Assembly: GCF_027923555.1 (NCBI RefSeq)
Contig: NZ_AP025523.1
Span: 62,001 to 126,000 of the forward strand
DNA: 64,000 bases
Origin: Vulcanimicrobium alpinum
GTDB taxonomy: Bacteria > Vulcanimicrobiota > Vulcanimicrobiia > Vulcanimicrobiales > Vulcanimicrobiaceae
Direction: 5' to 3'
The notes beneath the pieces were generated by a model, which saw only the letters and a list, made by a program, of their open reading frames with translations, was not told where the DNA came from and searched no databases. Shown one piece after another: positions 24,219 to 32,970 of the stretch. Both the position numbers and the translations under genes were made by a program. Numbering within the stretch: position 1 is the stretch's first letter; each line of letters starts with the position of its first letter.

Positions 24219-27200
24219 TCAGTGGAAATTCCGCGCGCGGACCTTCTCCGTTGTGCCGTAGGCGTCGAGGGTCCAGCAGCGCTTCATGATGACGTCGATG
24301 CAGCCTTGTTCTTTTTGGAGCGTGCCTTCGACGATCAGGCACTGCGAGCTGCGGATCGTGCGGCGGTAGCGCTCGTAGACGTCGGGACGGACGATCACGT
24401 TGGCCAGGCCCGTCTCGTCCTCGATGGTGAGGAAGACGAAGCCTTTGGCGGTGCCCGGGCGCTGGCGGGTGATGACGAGCCCGCCGATCTTGCAGACCAG
24501 GTTCTTCGGCATCGACGGGAGGCGGCTTGCGGCTAGGACGTTCTGCGTGTCGAGGAACGACCGCACGTGCGCGATCGGCTGGACGTCGCTCACGCCTGTG
24601 GCGTGGATGTCGAGCGTGGTCGTCTCGACGGCGGTGAGCGCGGAAAACGCGGCCCGCGGTTCGTCCTCGATCTCCATCGAACGTCCGAGTTCGCCGCGCG
24701 CTTCGCGCTCGTCGAGGCCGCGCAGCGCCCACATCGCCTCGCGGCGGGTCGCGAACCACGGCGCGAATGCGCCCGCCGCGGCGAGGTTCTCCATCGCGTC
24801 GCGTTCGAGCCCGGTGCGGCGCGCGAAGTCGATCAGATCGACGAACTCGCCGTCGCCGCCGAGCGCGCGTTCGAGCCGCTCGCGCTGCGCGTCGCCCATC
24901 CCGCGCACGAGGTGAAACCCCAGCCGCAGCGCGCCGTCGTCGTCGACGAAGCTCCACCACTCGCTCTCGTTCACCGCGACCGGCTTCACGACGACGTCGT
25001 GCCGGCGCGCGTCGTTGACCAGCACTTCGGTCGAGTAGAACCCCATCGGCTGGACGTTGAGGATCGCGGCGCAGAAGATCGCCGGCTCGTGACACTTCAC
25101 GTACGCCGACGCGTACGCGAGCAGGGCGAACGACGCGGCGTGCGACTCGGGAAAGCCGTAGTCGGCGAACCCCTCGAGCATGTGGAAGAGCTGATCGGCG
25201 GCGGCGCGGTCGATCCCGTTGGCGACCATCCCCTCGACCAGACGCGGATAGATCTGCGCCATCCGCTCGCGCGAACGCTTGTGGCCCATTGCGCGGCGTA
25301 ATTGATCCGCCTCGCCCGCGGAGAAACCCGCCGCTTCCATCGCCATGCGCATCCCCTGCTCTTGGAACAGCGGCACGCCGAGCGTCCGTTCGAGGATCGG
25401 CTTGAGTTTCGGATGCGGATACGTCACCGGCTCCTGACCGTTGCGCCGGCGCAGGAACGGATGGATCATGTCGCCCTGGATCGGTCCGGGCCGGATGATC
25501 GCCACCTGCATCACCAGGTCGTAGAACCGCTGCGGCTTCAAGCGCGGCAGCATCGACTGCTGCGCGCGCGACTCGACTTGGAAGACGCCGATCGAATCGG
25601 CGCGCTGCAGCATCCGGTACGTCGGCGCGTCGTCGGCGGGGATCGCCTCGAGCGAGATCGGCGCGCGCTGCGGATAGCGCCGCCGGTAGAGTGCGAACGC
25701 GTCGCGCAGCAGCGAGAGCATGCCCAAGCCCAGCAAGTCGATCTTGATCAAGCCGAGATCGGAGAGATCGTCCTTGTCCCATTGCACGATCGTGCGGTCG
25801 CGCATCGTCGCCCACTCGACCGGTGCAACTTCCACCAGCGGCGAGCGGGTGACGACCATCCCGCCGCTGTGAATCCCCATGTGGCGCGGAAAGCCGTCCA
25901 TCCGCCGGCACAGCACCATCATCAGCGTGCCCAACTCGCCGCCGACCGGACCGCGCAACTGCGCGTCGGGATCGGGGCCGAAGTCTTTCGCCGCGAATCC
26001 GTAGAGGTGCGAGGGATGCGCCTTCACCTTCGAGCCGTGAGCGTGCTGCGGGTCGGTGCGGTTCGCCGGCGCGCGCTGCGGTGAGGGCGCCGTGGCCGCT
26101 TCATCCGCATCCTGAAAGCCGGGCGTGACCGTGCGGCCCGGCGTCGCCGCCGGAACGTCGTCGCCGCGCGAGGGCACGACGTTGGAGCCGGCGTCGAAGT
26201 CGCGCCGTTTCGCGACCGAGCTCGGGAGCGGCGCGTAGTCGACGTGTTCGGCGCCGAGCGCGCCCGAGAGCGATTCGCGCGCGTCGTACTCGCGCACGAT
26301 CTGATCGATCTGGCCGAGCCCCAGGCCGAGCGCTTTGCCGACGTCGCGGATCGCCGAGCGCGTTCGGTAGGTGATCACTTCGGCCGCCATCGCCGCGTGC
26401 TCGCGGTCGTACCGTTCGTAGACGTACTGGATCACCTTCTCGCGATCCTGATGCGCGAAGTCGATGTCGATGTCGGGGACCTCGCCGCGCTCTTCGGAGA
26501 GAAAACGTTCGAAGAGCAGTTCGCCCGCGATCGGATCGACCGCGGTGATCTCCAGCGCATAGCACACCGCGGAGTTCGCCGCCGAGCCGCGGCCCTGCGC
26601 GAGGACGCCGAGTTCCTTCGCGGCGCGCGCGATGTCCCACACCACTAGAAAGTAGCCGGCCAGATCCATCCGCGCGATGATCCCCAGCTCGTACTCGAGC
26701 TGGCGCTCCACCTTCGGATCGAGCGGCCACGCGTAGCGCCCGCGCGCGCCGCGATAGACCAGCGTGCGCAGGTACGACTGCGGCGACGTCTCGTTCTCGG
26801 GGATCGGGAAGAGCGGAAATTCGCCGGCGAGTTTCTGCAGGCGGAACTCGCAGCGTTCGACGATCGTGATCGTGTTGCGCAGCGCGAGCGGAAACTCGTC
26901 GAACAGCCGCGCCATCTGCGCCGGTGTCTTGAGATGGTATTCGTGATTGGGACGCAGGAGCGTCCCCGCGGTCTGCAGCGACGCGCCGAACTTCACGCAC
27001 GCCAGCACGTCGGAGAGCAGGCCGTCGTCGCGGTTCGCGTACGCGACGCCGTTGGTCGCTACGTACGGAACGTCGAGCCGGAGCCCCAGCCGCACCAGCG
27101 CGCGGATCAGCGCGGGGTCTTCGGGACGCACGTGGTGCTGCAATTCGAGATAGAACCGGCCGGGGAAGAGATCGCGCAGCCGCGCGCCCAGCGCCGTCGC

Positions 27201-27692
27201 GGCGTCGCCGTCGCGCCGCAGCAGCGCTTTCTCGATCACGCCGTTGCGGCCGCCGGAGAGCGCGACCAGTCCGGCGGTTCGGCCGTCGAGATCCTCGAGC
27301 CGCAGCCGCGCGTCGCGCTTGCGCCCGCGCAACTGGGCCGTCGAGATCAGCCGCGCGAGGTTGGCGTAGCCGGCTTTGTCGGCGGCGATCAGGACGAGCC
27401 GCGGGCTGTCGGTGGGGACCTCCTTCGAGGGCCGCGCCGGGCGGCTGGGGCGGATCGGATCGGCGTCGTCGGTCTCGAGCGTCAGCTCCGCGCCGCACAG
27501 CGCCGCCAGGCGCGTACCGGCGGCGGCTTTCGCGAAGCGGACCGCGCCGTAGAGGCCGTCGCGGTCGGTCAGCGCGACCCCCCGCAGTCCCAGCGCCGTC
27601 CCGTGCGCGACCAGCTCCTCGGGGTGCGACGCCCCTTCGAGGAAGCTGAAGTTCGACCAGCAGTGGAGCTCGGCGTATTCCGGGAGGGCCAT
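24219..27692 (-). CDS. dnaE2: Error-prone DNA polymerase DnaE2 (ImuC)
   Basis: The start at ATG 27692 (MALPEYAELHCWSNFSFLEGASHPEEL) is typical of DnaE2; another ATG at 27707 would crowd the LexA box. The roughly 1157-residue protein has the PHP domain, the C-family polymerase core with catalytic acidic motif PDIDIDFAHQDREKV, and C-terminal helix-hairpin-helix and OB regions. DnaE2 is the polymerase of the ImuA-ImuB-DnaE2 translesion mutasome. An Ala/Pro/Asp-rich insert of about 100 residues (about 480-585) lengthens the palm region compared with most family members. A LexA box 18 bases upstream predicts DNA-damage induction. Confidence 0.94.
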   Translation of the reverse strand: MALPEYAELHCWSNFSFLEGASHPEELVAHGTALGLRGVALTDRDGLYGAVRFAKAAAGTRLAALCGAELTLETDDADPIRPSRPARPSKEVPTDSPRLVLIAADKAGYANLARLISTAQLRGRKRDARLRLEDLDGRTAGLVALSGGRNGVIEKALLRRDGDAATALGARLRDLFPGRFYLELQHHVRPEDPALIRALVRLGLRLDVPYVATNGVAYANRDDGLLSDVLACVKFGASLQTAGTLLRPNHEYHLKTPAQMARLFDEFPLALRNTITIVERCEFRLQKLAGEFPLFPIPENETSPQSYLRTLVYRGARGRYAWPLDPKVERQLEYELGIIARMDLAGYFLVVWDIARAAKELGVLAQGRGSAANSAVCYALEITAVDPIAGELLFERFLSEERGEVPDIDIDFAHQDREKVIQYVYERYDREHAAMAAEVITYRTRSAIRDVGKALGLGLGQIDQIVREYDARESLSGALGAEHVDYAPLPSSVAKRRDFDAGSNVVPSRGDDVPAATPGRTVTPGFQDADEAATAPSPQRAPANRTDPQHAHGSKVKAHPSHLYGFAAKDFGPDPDAQLRGPVGGELGTLMMVLCRRMDGFPRHMGIHSGGMVVTRSPLVEVAPVEWATMRDRTIVQWDKDDLSDLGLIKIDLLGLGMLSLLRDAFALYRRRYPQRAPISLEAIPADDAPTYRMLQRADSIGVFQVESRAQQSMLPRLKPQRFYDLVMQVAIIRPGPIQGDMIHPFLRRRNGQEPVTYPHPKLKPILERTLGVPLFQEQGMRMAMEAAGFSAGEADQLRRAMGHKRSRERMAQIYPRLVEGMVANGIDRAAADQLFHMLEGFADYGFPESHAASFALLAYASAYVKCHEPAIFCAAILNVQPMGFYSTEVLVNDARRHDVVVKPVAVNESEWWSFVDDDGALRLGFHLVRGMGDAQRERLERALGGDGEFVDLIDFARRTGLERDAMENLAAAGAFAPWFATRREAMWALRGLDEREARGELGRSMEIEDEPRAAFSALTAVETTTLDIHATGVSDVQPIAHVRSFLDTQNVLAASRLPSMPKNLVCKIGGLVITRQRPGTAKGFVFLTIEDETGLANVIVRPDVYERYRRTIRSSQCLIVEGTLQKEQGCIDVIMKRCWTLDAYGTTEKVRARNFH

Positions 27693-27709
27693 TGGGACCC
27701 CGAGCATAC

Positions 27710-27725
27710 CCGAACAGGTGTTCGA
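27710..27725. promoter_or_regulatory. LexA (SOS) box upstream of dnaE2
   Basis: CCGAACAGGTGTTCGA matches the LexA consensus of mycobacteria and Bacillus (TCGAAC-N4-GTTCGA) except for the first base. It is 18 bases upstream of the dnaE2 ATG on the minus strand, and 66 bases upstream of the divergent secreted-protein gene, so it could affect both. Confidence 0.85.
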
Positions 27726-27790
27726 TTTCCCGCTTCGGTCGTTTTTGCGGCCGGGATTTTTCGGACGCCGCCGGCGGTCCGAAAAGCCGA

Positions 27791-28576
27791 ATGCGTACCG
27801 TCCTTGCAGCCGCGGCGATCGCGGCAGTCCTTCTCGCTCCCGCCGCCGCCCGGGCGTCCGGCGCGGCGGCGCCGCCGCTCACGGCGGCTGATCGTGCCGG
27901 GCTCGCCGAACTCGCCGGCCTCGCGCACGAGCTGCGCTACGGCTACCCGGGCGAAGCCGCCCGCGTCGCGCGCGTCCGGCAACTGTGGAGCGGGCTGCGC
28001 GCGGCGTACCGGCCCTACGCCCAGCCCGCGCCGGTCGCCGGCGCATCGCACGGCGACGCGTACACGGACATGGACGCCGCGGTCGGTTTGCTCGCGTCGT
28101 CGTCGGCGTACGGATCGCCGGCGCTCGAAGATGCCGCGATCGTCCTCGAACAGCGTGCACGCGGTTTGGCCGCACGCGCCGACGACGCGCTCGCAGCGCA
28201 GCAGCGCCGTGCCGCGCTCCCCGCGATCACCGCCGACGATCGCGACGCGCTCGCTGAACTGACGCGCACCGCGCATGCGCTGCAGTCGGGGATCCCGGGC
28301 GATCCCGCGGGTCCGTTGTACGACGCGGCATGGAAGGCCGCGAACGCACGCGTCGACCGCGTCCAGCAGTTGTGGGTTCGCGCGCGTACCGCGTATCAGG
28401 CGTTCGCGCGGCCGACCCTGTTCGCCGGGCAGCCGCGTTTCAGCGACGGGCTCTCGGAGATGGACGAAGCGGTGAGCCTGCTCGAAACGTCGGCCAGTTA
28501 CGGCCCGGCGGCGATCGCGGATGCCGCGCTCGCGCTCGAATCGCGCGCGCGTGTGCTGGCGCAGCGCGCACAGTGA
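27791..28576 (+). CDS. Secreted protein with two tandem internal repeats, unknown function
   Basis: The 261-residue product has a signal peptide (VLAAAAIAAVLLAPAAARA) and two repeats of about 110 residues. Both contain LAELxxLAHxLxxGxPG, then VxQLWxxxRxAYxxxAxP, then MDxAVxLLxxSxxYGxxAxxDAA, then LExRARxLAxRA, so one unit arose from duplication of the other. No known family. It is divergent from dnaE2 across a LexA box. Confidence 0.75.
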   Translation: MRTVLAAAAIAAVLLAPAAARASGAAAPPLTAADRAGLAELAGLAHELRYGYPGEAARVARVRQLWSGLRAAYRPYAQPAPVAGASHGDAYTDMDAAVGLLASSSAYGSPALEDAAIVLEQRARGLAARADDALAAQQRRAALPAITADDRDALAELTRTAHALQSGIPGDPAGPLYDAAWKAANARVDRVQQLWVRARTAYQAFARPTLFAGQPRFSDGLSEMDEAVSLLETSASYGPAAIADAALALESRARVLAQRAQ

Positions 28577-28630
28577 GGCCTGCGGCGAGTTTTGAGATCG
28601 CGTTCAACTCACGATAAGCGAACCTTCACC

Positions 28631-29220
28631 GTGAGGGTTGCTCCATGGAGTCGACACACTGTCGCCCGAGGGGAACGCGCAGGAGTTGATCGACCACGAC
28701 GCGAGCCTCCTGCGCGCATCCTCGATGAAGCCGCGCACCGCAGATACGGCGACGAGGCCGTCGACGAGTTGACGCACGCGCTGCAGACCGCCCATTTCGC
28801 GCGCGCGGCCGGCGCCGACGACGAACTGATCCTCGCCGCGGCGCTGCACGACGTCGGGCGGCTGCCCTCGATCGCGCGGCGCGCCCGCACCTCGCTGCAC
28901 GAATACGTCGGCGGGGCGTTCGTCGCGGAGGCGATCTCGCCGCGCGCGGGGCGCATCGTCGCCGCGCACGTGCGGGCGAAGCGCTATCTGGTCGCGCTGG
29001 AGCCCGGCTATCGCGATGTGCTCAGCGACGCGTCGCGCGCGTGCCTCGACGCGCAAGGCGGTGCGCTCGATCCCGCGGGGACGCCTTCGAGCGCATGCCG
29101 TGGGCGCAGGACGCCGTCGCGCTGCGCCGCTGGGACGATGCGGCGAAGGTTCCGAACGGTGCGCAGATGGAGATCGACGACGTGCTGGCGGTCGACGCGC
29201 GCTTTCGTGGCCGCGCCTGA
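28631..29220 (+). pseudogene. HD-domain oxygenase-like (PhnZ-like) gene with a 3' frameshift
   Basis: The first part reads RRYGDEAVDELTHALQTAHFARAAG then LAAALHDVGRLPS and HVRAKRYLV. This matches the PhnZ-type mixed-valence diiron HD oxygenase pattern, including the Tyr-x-x-Glu (YGDE) before the HD motif. Near the G run at 29077-29080 the frame breaks. The sensible C-terminus (DAFERMPWAQDAVALRRWDDAAKVP) is in the next frame and ends at TGA 29218-29220. A single missing G explains it. The start is uncertain; GTG 28631 is the best in-frame candidate. Either decay or a homopolymer error. Confidence 0.6.
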
Positions 29221-30439
29221 ACTCATCGTCCGACCGGCGCGCTGGACCGACCGCGACGCAATCCTCCGGCTCACGCTCGCGATGGGCGGCCACGACGACG
29301 TCGCGCGCCGCGACGATCCGATGCGGCGGCTCGGCGCGGCACTGGGCCGCGCCGACACGCGCGTCGTCGTCGCCGAACGCGACGGCGCGATCGTCGGCTT
29401 CGCCGAAGTGCAGGCGCGCGTCTCGATGGTGGCGGACCGCTTCGAAGCGTGGCTCGGCGCGCTCGCCGTCGCGCCGCAGGCGCGGCGCGGCGGCGTCGGC
29501 GCGGCGCTGCTCGCCGCGGTCGAGCGCGAAGCGCGCCTGCTCGGCTGCGACGCGATCGTGCTCGAAAGCTCGGCCTGGCGCGACGATGCGTACGCGTTCT
29601 ATCGCCGCAGCGGGTTCGACGAACGCGCGCCGGCGGTGCGCTTCGCGCGCACGCTCTCCTCCGATGACGATGCCGCGCTCCTGCAGCGTTTTCTCGACGC
29701 GGCGGCGCGCGCGGCGAACGCCGTCGCGGCGGCAATCGCGGGACTCCGCGACGAAGCCTCCGTCGGTCAGGGTGCCGACGGCGCGCCGACCGAAGCCGCC
29801 GACGCCGCCGCGGAAGACGCCGCCCTGCGCGCCTTCGCGGCGCTGCCGTGCGCGATCGTCAGCGAAGAACGCGGCTTGATCGGCGCGCCGCCCGGCCCCG
29901 GCGACTGCTGGATCGCGCTCGATCCGCTCGACGGCAGCCGCAACTACCGCGCCGGCTACCCGCCGTACGCGATGGCGGCGGGTTTGGTGCGCGACGGCGT
30001 CGCGATCGCCGGCTACGTCGCCGACCTCACCTCGGGCCGCCGTTGGTGGGCCGCCGGCGGCGCGGCGTACGTCGACGGCCGGCCCGCGCACACGCGCCGA
30101 TCGCCGATCGCGGTCGTCCCGAGCCCCTCGTCGGGCGCGCCGCCGGCGCGCATCGCGATCCCCGGCGTTACGCGGATACGCGCCTCCGGAAGCACGGCGA
30201 TCGACCTCTGCCGGGTCGCCGACGGCTCGGCGGCCGCATTCGTCGCGCTGGATCGCGCGGTCGCGCACGCGCACGATCTTGCCGGCGCGATGGCGGTCAT
30301 CGTCGCGGCCGGCGGCTGCGTCCTCGAGGACGGCGGCCGGGTCCCGGTGCTGGCGCCCGACGCCGCGGCGCTGCACCGGATCGTCGCCGCGGCCGATCGC
30401 GAACTCGCGGAGGCGCTTACGACGGCGCCCGGTGGGTGA
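29207..30439 (+). CDS. Fusion of a GNAT acetyltransferase and an inositol-monophosphatase-like domain
   Basis: One uninterrupted frame of 410 residues. Residues about 1-150 are a GNAT domain (LIVRPARWTDRDAI, motif A ALAVAPQARRGGVGAALL, AYAFYRRSGF). Residues about 160-410 are an IMPase/FBPase-like domain: SEERGLIG supplies metal-binding Glu, DPLDGSRNYRAGYPPY is the signature, and HAHDLAGAMAVIVAAGG is the second motif. The domains would acetylate a small amine or protein and dephosphorylate a sugar phosphate, but no paired substrate is known. GTG 29207 overlaps the end of the HD gene by 14 bases. Confidence 0.82.
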   Translation: MAAPELIVRPARWTDRDAILRLTLAMGGHDDVARRDDPMRRLGAALGRADTRVVVAERDGAIVGFAEVQARVSMVADRFEAWLGALAVAPQARRGGVGAALLAAVEREARLLGCDAIVLESSAWRDDAYAFYRRSGFDERAPAVRFARTLSSDDDAALLQRFLDAAARAANAVAAAIAGLRDEASVGQGADGAPTEAADAAAEDAALRAFAALPCAIVSEERGLIGAPPGPGDCWIALDPLDGSRNYRAGYPPYAMAAGLVRDGVAIAGYVADLTSGRRWWAAGGAAYVDGRPAHTRRSPIAVVPSPSSGAPPARIAIPGVTRIRASGSTAIDLCRVADGSAAAFVALDRAVAHAHDLAGAMAVIVAAGGCVLEDGGRVPVLAPDAAALHRIVAAADRELAEALTTAPGG

Positions 30440-30506
30440 CGGCGGCGGCAAAAAAACTTTCGCGGACGCGTTAGTGCGGATGCGATTCCGGAGAGAAGTC
30501 GTGCAT

Positions 30507-30923
30507 ATGGGCGATTTCCGTACCCGGATCGCCGGTGATTATGCGTCGGTTGGTGCGGCGCGGCGTGCCTTGCGAAGCTATGCGCGGCTCTGCGGATTCA
30601 GCGGGGACCGTCTCGACGACATCGAGACCGCCGTCGGTGAAGCGCTGGCCAATGCGGCGGAGCACGGCAGTCGAGGGCGCGCGATCGACGTTTGCGCGTG
30701 GCTGAGCGACGACGTGCTGCACATCGAGATCGCCGACGCGGGGCCGGGTTTTCCGGCGTCGGCGCGTGCGCGCATGATTCGTCCGGCCCCGGCCGCGCCG
30801 CGCGGCTACGGCATTTTCCTGATTCACGCGCTCATAGACGACGTCGCCTACGTCGACGGCGGCCGGCGCCTGCTGCTCGGGAAACGCCTGCCGCGGGCCG
30901 ACGGGCGCGCCGAGCGCGCCTAA
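30507..30923 (+). CDS. RsbW-like ATP-binding anti-sigma/regulatory kinase
   Basis: The 138-residue protein is a stand-alone GHKL ATPase domain: N-box EAVGEALANAAEHG... (seen as ETAVGEALANAAEHG), G1 box IADAGPGF, and G2 box RGYGIFLIHALID. Such proteins act as anti-sigma factors or serine kinases in partner-switching systems. ATG 30507 has a purine-rich stretch (GGAGAGAAG) upstream. Its sigma or anti-anti-sigma partner is not adjacent; an SpoIIE-like gene lies at 60 kb. The 3' end overlaps the convergent small gene by 4 bases. Confidence 0.85.
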   Translation: MGDFRTRIAGDYASVGAARRALRSYARLCGFSGDRLDDIETAVGEALANAAEHGSRGRAIDVCAWLSDDVLHIEIADAGPGFPASARARMIRPAPAAPRGYGIFLIHALIDDVAYVDGGRRLLLGKRLPRADGRAERA

Positions 30924-31213
30924 GCGCCTTCGGCGTCCGCCGGCGGGCGGAAATCGACGTGCACGACGTTGTCGTCGGTGCCGGTGACGATTCCGTGCGA
31001 CTCGCCGTCGGCGTGCACGTGCCCGCACTCGTGACACGCCTCGAGCGCGTCCTGCGTCTTCTCCTCGAGGTACAGGTGCGCGTCGAGCAGCGCGTCGCGC
31101 GCTTCGGGCGACGGCGCTTGCTCGAGCGCCGCCTCGGCGCGCGCTTTCTCTTCCGCCGCCTCGCGGAGTTCGTAGATAGCGGTGACCTTGTCCGGCTTGG
31201 GCGTCTGCGGCAT
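30920..31213 (-). CDS. Small protein with CHECGH motif, unknown function
   Basis: A 97-residue, highly charged protein. Residues 15-55 are helical (ELREAAEEKARAEAALEQ) and residues about 59-65 contain CHECGHVH, a possible metal site with two Cys and two His. The N-terminal helical half may dimerise. No family recognised. It is convergent with the RsbW-like gene, with a 4-base overlap. Confidence 0.65.
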   Translation of the reverse strand: MPQTPKPDKVTAIYELREAAEEKARAEAALEQAPSPEARDALLDAHLYLEEKTQDALEACHECGHVHADGESHGIVTGTDDNVVHVDFRPPADAEGA

Positions 31214-31254
31214 CGGGCGAGTCGTCTACGCGCGCCGTGCAGCCGCGGCCTGCG

Positions 31255-32148
31255 TCAGCGTGCGAGTTCCGGCTTGATCGTGCCGAAACGGCCCGCGCGA
31301 TAGTCTTCGAAGGCGTCGCGAATCTCGTCGATCGTGTTCATCACGAACGGACCATAACGCGCCATCGGTTCGTGCGTCGGCTCGGCGCACAGCAGCAGCG
31401 CCTGCAGCGGTGTGCTCCCGGCGTTCGCGATCCCGATCGTTTCGCCGTTGTCGGCGAATACCGCATAGTCTCCCAAGCGAAGCTCGCGCGTTCCGATCGC
31501 GCCGACACCGTCGAAGACGTAGATCGTCGCCGTCCAGCCGCGCGGGACGGGCTGCACGATCTGCGTCCCCGGCGCGAGGATCGCGTGCACGTACGTCCAC
31601 GGCGTCACGGTGCGGACCGGCCCGCTCGCCCCGAACAGATCGCCCGCGATGACGCGCGCTTCGACGCCTGCGGACGGATGCACCACCGGAACGTCGCTCG
31701 CGCGGACGTCCTTGTAGCGCGGCGCCATCGCCTTGTCGGCGCGTTTCAGATTCGCCCAGATCTGAAAGCCGTGATTGCGGCCGCCGGTGCGCTGGAACTC
31801 CTCGCTCGGCAGTTCCTCGTGCTGGAGGCCGCTGCCGGCGACCATGTACTGCACGTCGCCGCTGCGCAAGCGGCCGCGGTTGCCGTGCGAGTCGCGATGC
31901 TCGTTGTCGCCGGCGAGGATGTAGGTGATGATCTCGAAGCCCTTGTGCGGATGCTCCGGCGCGCCGACCGCCTTGCCGGGCGCGATCTCGGTCGGGCCGA
32001 GCTCGTCGATGAGCAGAAACGGATCGACCTGCTCGACGCCGCGCGTCGGCAGCGGCCGGCGCACTTGGAAGCCGCCGCCCTCGAGCACTTCGACGGACGG
32101 GATGACGCGGGCGAGGGAGCGCTGCGCTCCGGAGACGTGAACGGACAT
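31255..32148 (-). CDS. Pirin-family protein
   Basis: The 297-residue protein has the bicupin pirin layout. The metal-binding motif is in HPHKGFEIITYILAGDNEHRDSHGNRG, followed by the GDVQYMVAGSGLQHEE stretch that is characteristic of pirins. Family members act as quercetinases or regulatory iron proteins. ATG 32148 is preceded by GGGAG. It stands apart from an arginase-family gene upstream on the same strand by 62 bases. Confidence 0.92.
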   Translation of the reverse strand: MSVHVSGAQRSLARVIPSVEVLEGGGFQVRRPLPTRGVEQVDPFLLIDELGPTEIAPGKAVGAPEHPHKGFEIITYILAGDNEHRDSHGNRGRLRSGDVQYMVAGSGLQHEELPSEEFQRTGGRNHGFQIWANLKRADKAMAPRYKDVRASDVPVVHPSAGVEARVIAGDLFGASGPVRTVTPWTYVHAILAPGTQIVQPVPRGWTATIYVFDGVGAIGTRELRLGDYAVFADNGETIGIANAGSTPLQALLLCAEPTHEPMARYGPFVMNTIDEIRDAFEDYRAGRFGTIKPELAR

Positions 32149-32210
32149 GATGCTCCCGACAACCGCCCGCGCCGGCGCAGGGCTGCGATCGTTTCCGCCG
32201 GGAAACCCGG

Positions 32211-32948
32211 TCACGCCGCGGCGTCGACGAGCGCGCGAACGGGCGCGAGCGCGTCGGGGAGATCGAACGCCGCCGGCGTCAGCGTGCACGCGACGCCCAG
32301 CGCGGCGATCGTGCCGCGCGCCGCGAGCGCGCGCAGCGCCTGCGCGACCGCCTCGAGCGACGGTCCGCCCGGCGCGGGAAAGCGCAGCGGCGGCATCTCG
32401 CCGGGATCGACGACGTCGAGGTCGAGGTGCACGTACCACGGCGACTGCGGGAGATCGGCATCTCCGAGCGTCTCGACCGCGACTTGCCGCACCGCCGATG
32501 CGGCCAGCGCTTCGCGTTCGCCCGGCTCGACGTCGCGCGCGCCGGCCAGCACGCAGCGCGTGTCGTCGACCGGCGCGAGGCCGATCGCGCCGGTCAGTGC
32601 CGCTCCGCCGCGTCCGGTCAGCATCGCGAGGGCCATCCCGCCGAGATAGCCGCTGCGCGTCGTGCGCGCGGTGTGAAAATCGCCGTGCGCGTCGAACCAG
32701 ATCACACCGGGCGCGATCCCGCGGCGCTGCAGCCCCGCCACCGTCGCCAGTGATGTCGTGCAGTCGCCGCTGAGCACGACGAGCGGTTCGTCACGCGCCG
32801 CAACGCGTTCCGCCGCGGTGCGATACAGATGCGCCAGCATCGCGCCCGGCGCGCCCTTCGCGACCACGATCGCATCGTCGGCCGCGTACGCTCGCGCGAG
32901 CGCAGGGAGCGGATCGGGGTGATGATAGGGGACGAGGAGGCTGCGCAT
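32211..32948 (-). CDS. Arginase/agmatinase-family Mn enzyme
   Basis: The 245-residue protein has the ureohydrolase metal motifs: SGDCTTS (in place of GGDHS), WFDAHGDFHT (DAHxD) and VHLDLDVVDP (SxDxDxxDP with His). It should use two Mn ions to hydrolyse a guanidino or formimino substrate. Shorter than arginases, so substrate is uncertain. The start ATG 32948 overlaps a possible ATG of the divergent ABC gene. Confidence 0.87.
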   Translation of the reverse strand: MRSLLVPYHHPDPLPALARAYAADDAIVVAKGAPGAMLAHLYRTAAERVAARDEPLVVLSGDCTTSLATVAGLQRRGIAPGVIWFDAHGDFHTARTTRSGYLGGMALAMLTGRGGAALTGAIGLAPVDDTRCVLAGARDVEPGEREALAASAVRQVAVETLGDADLPQSPWYVHLDLDVVDPGEMPPLRFPAPGGPSLEAVAQALRALAARGTIAALGVACTLTPAAFDLPDALAPVRALVDAAA

Positions 32949-32970
32949 GCCGAACCCTTCGCGGACGCCG

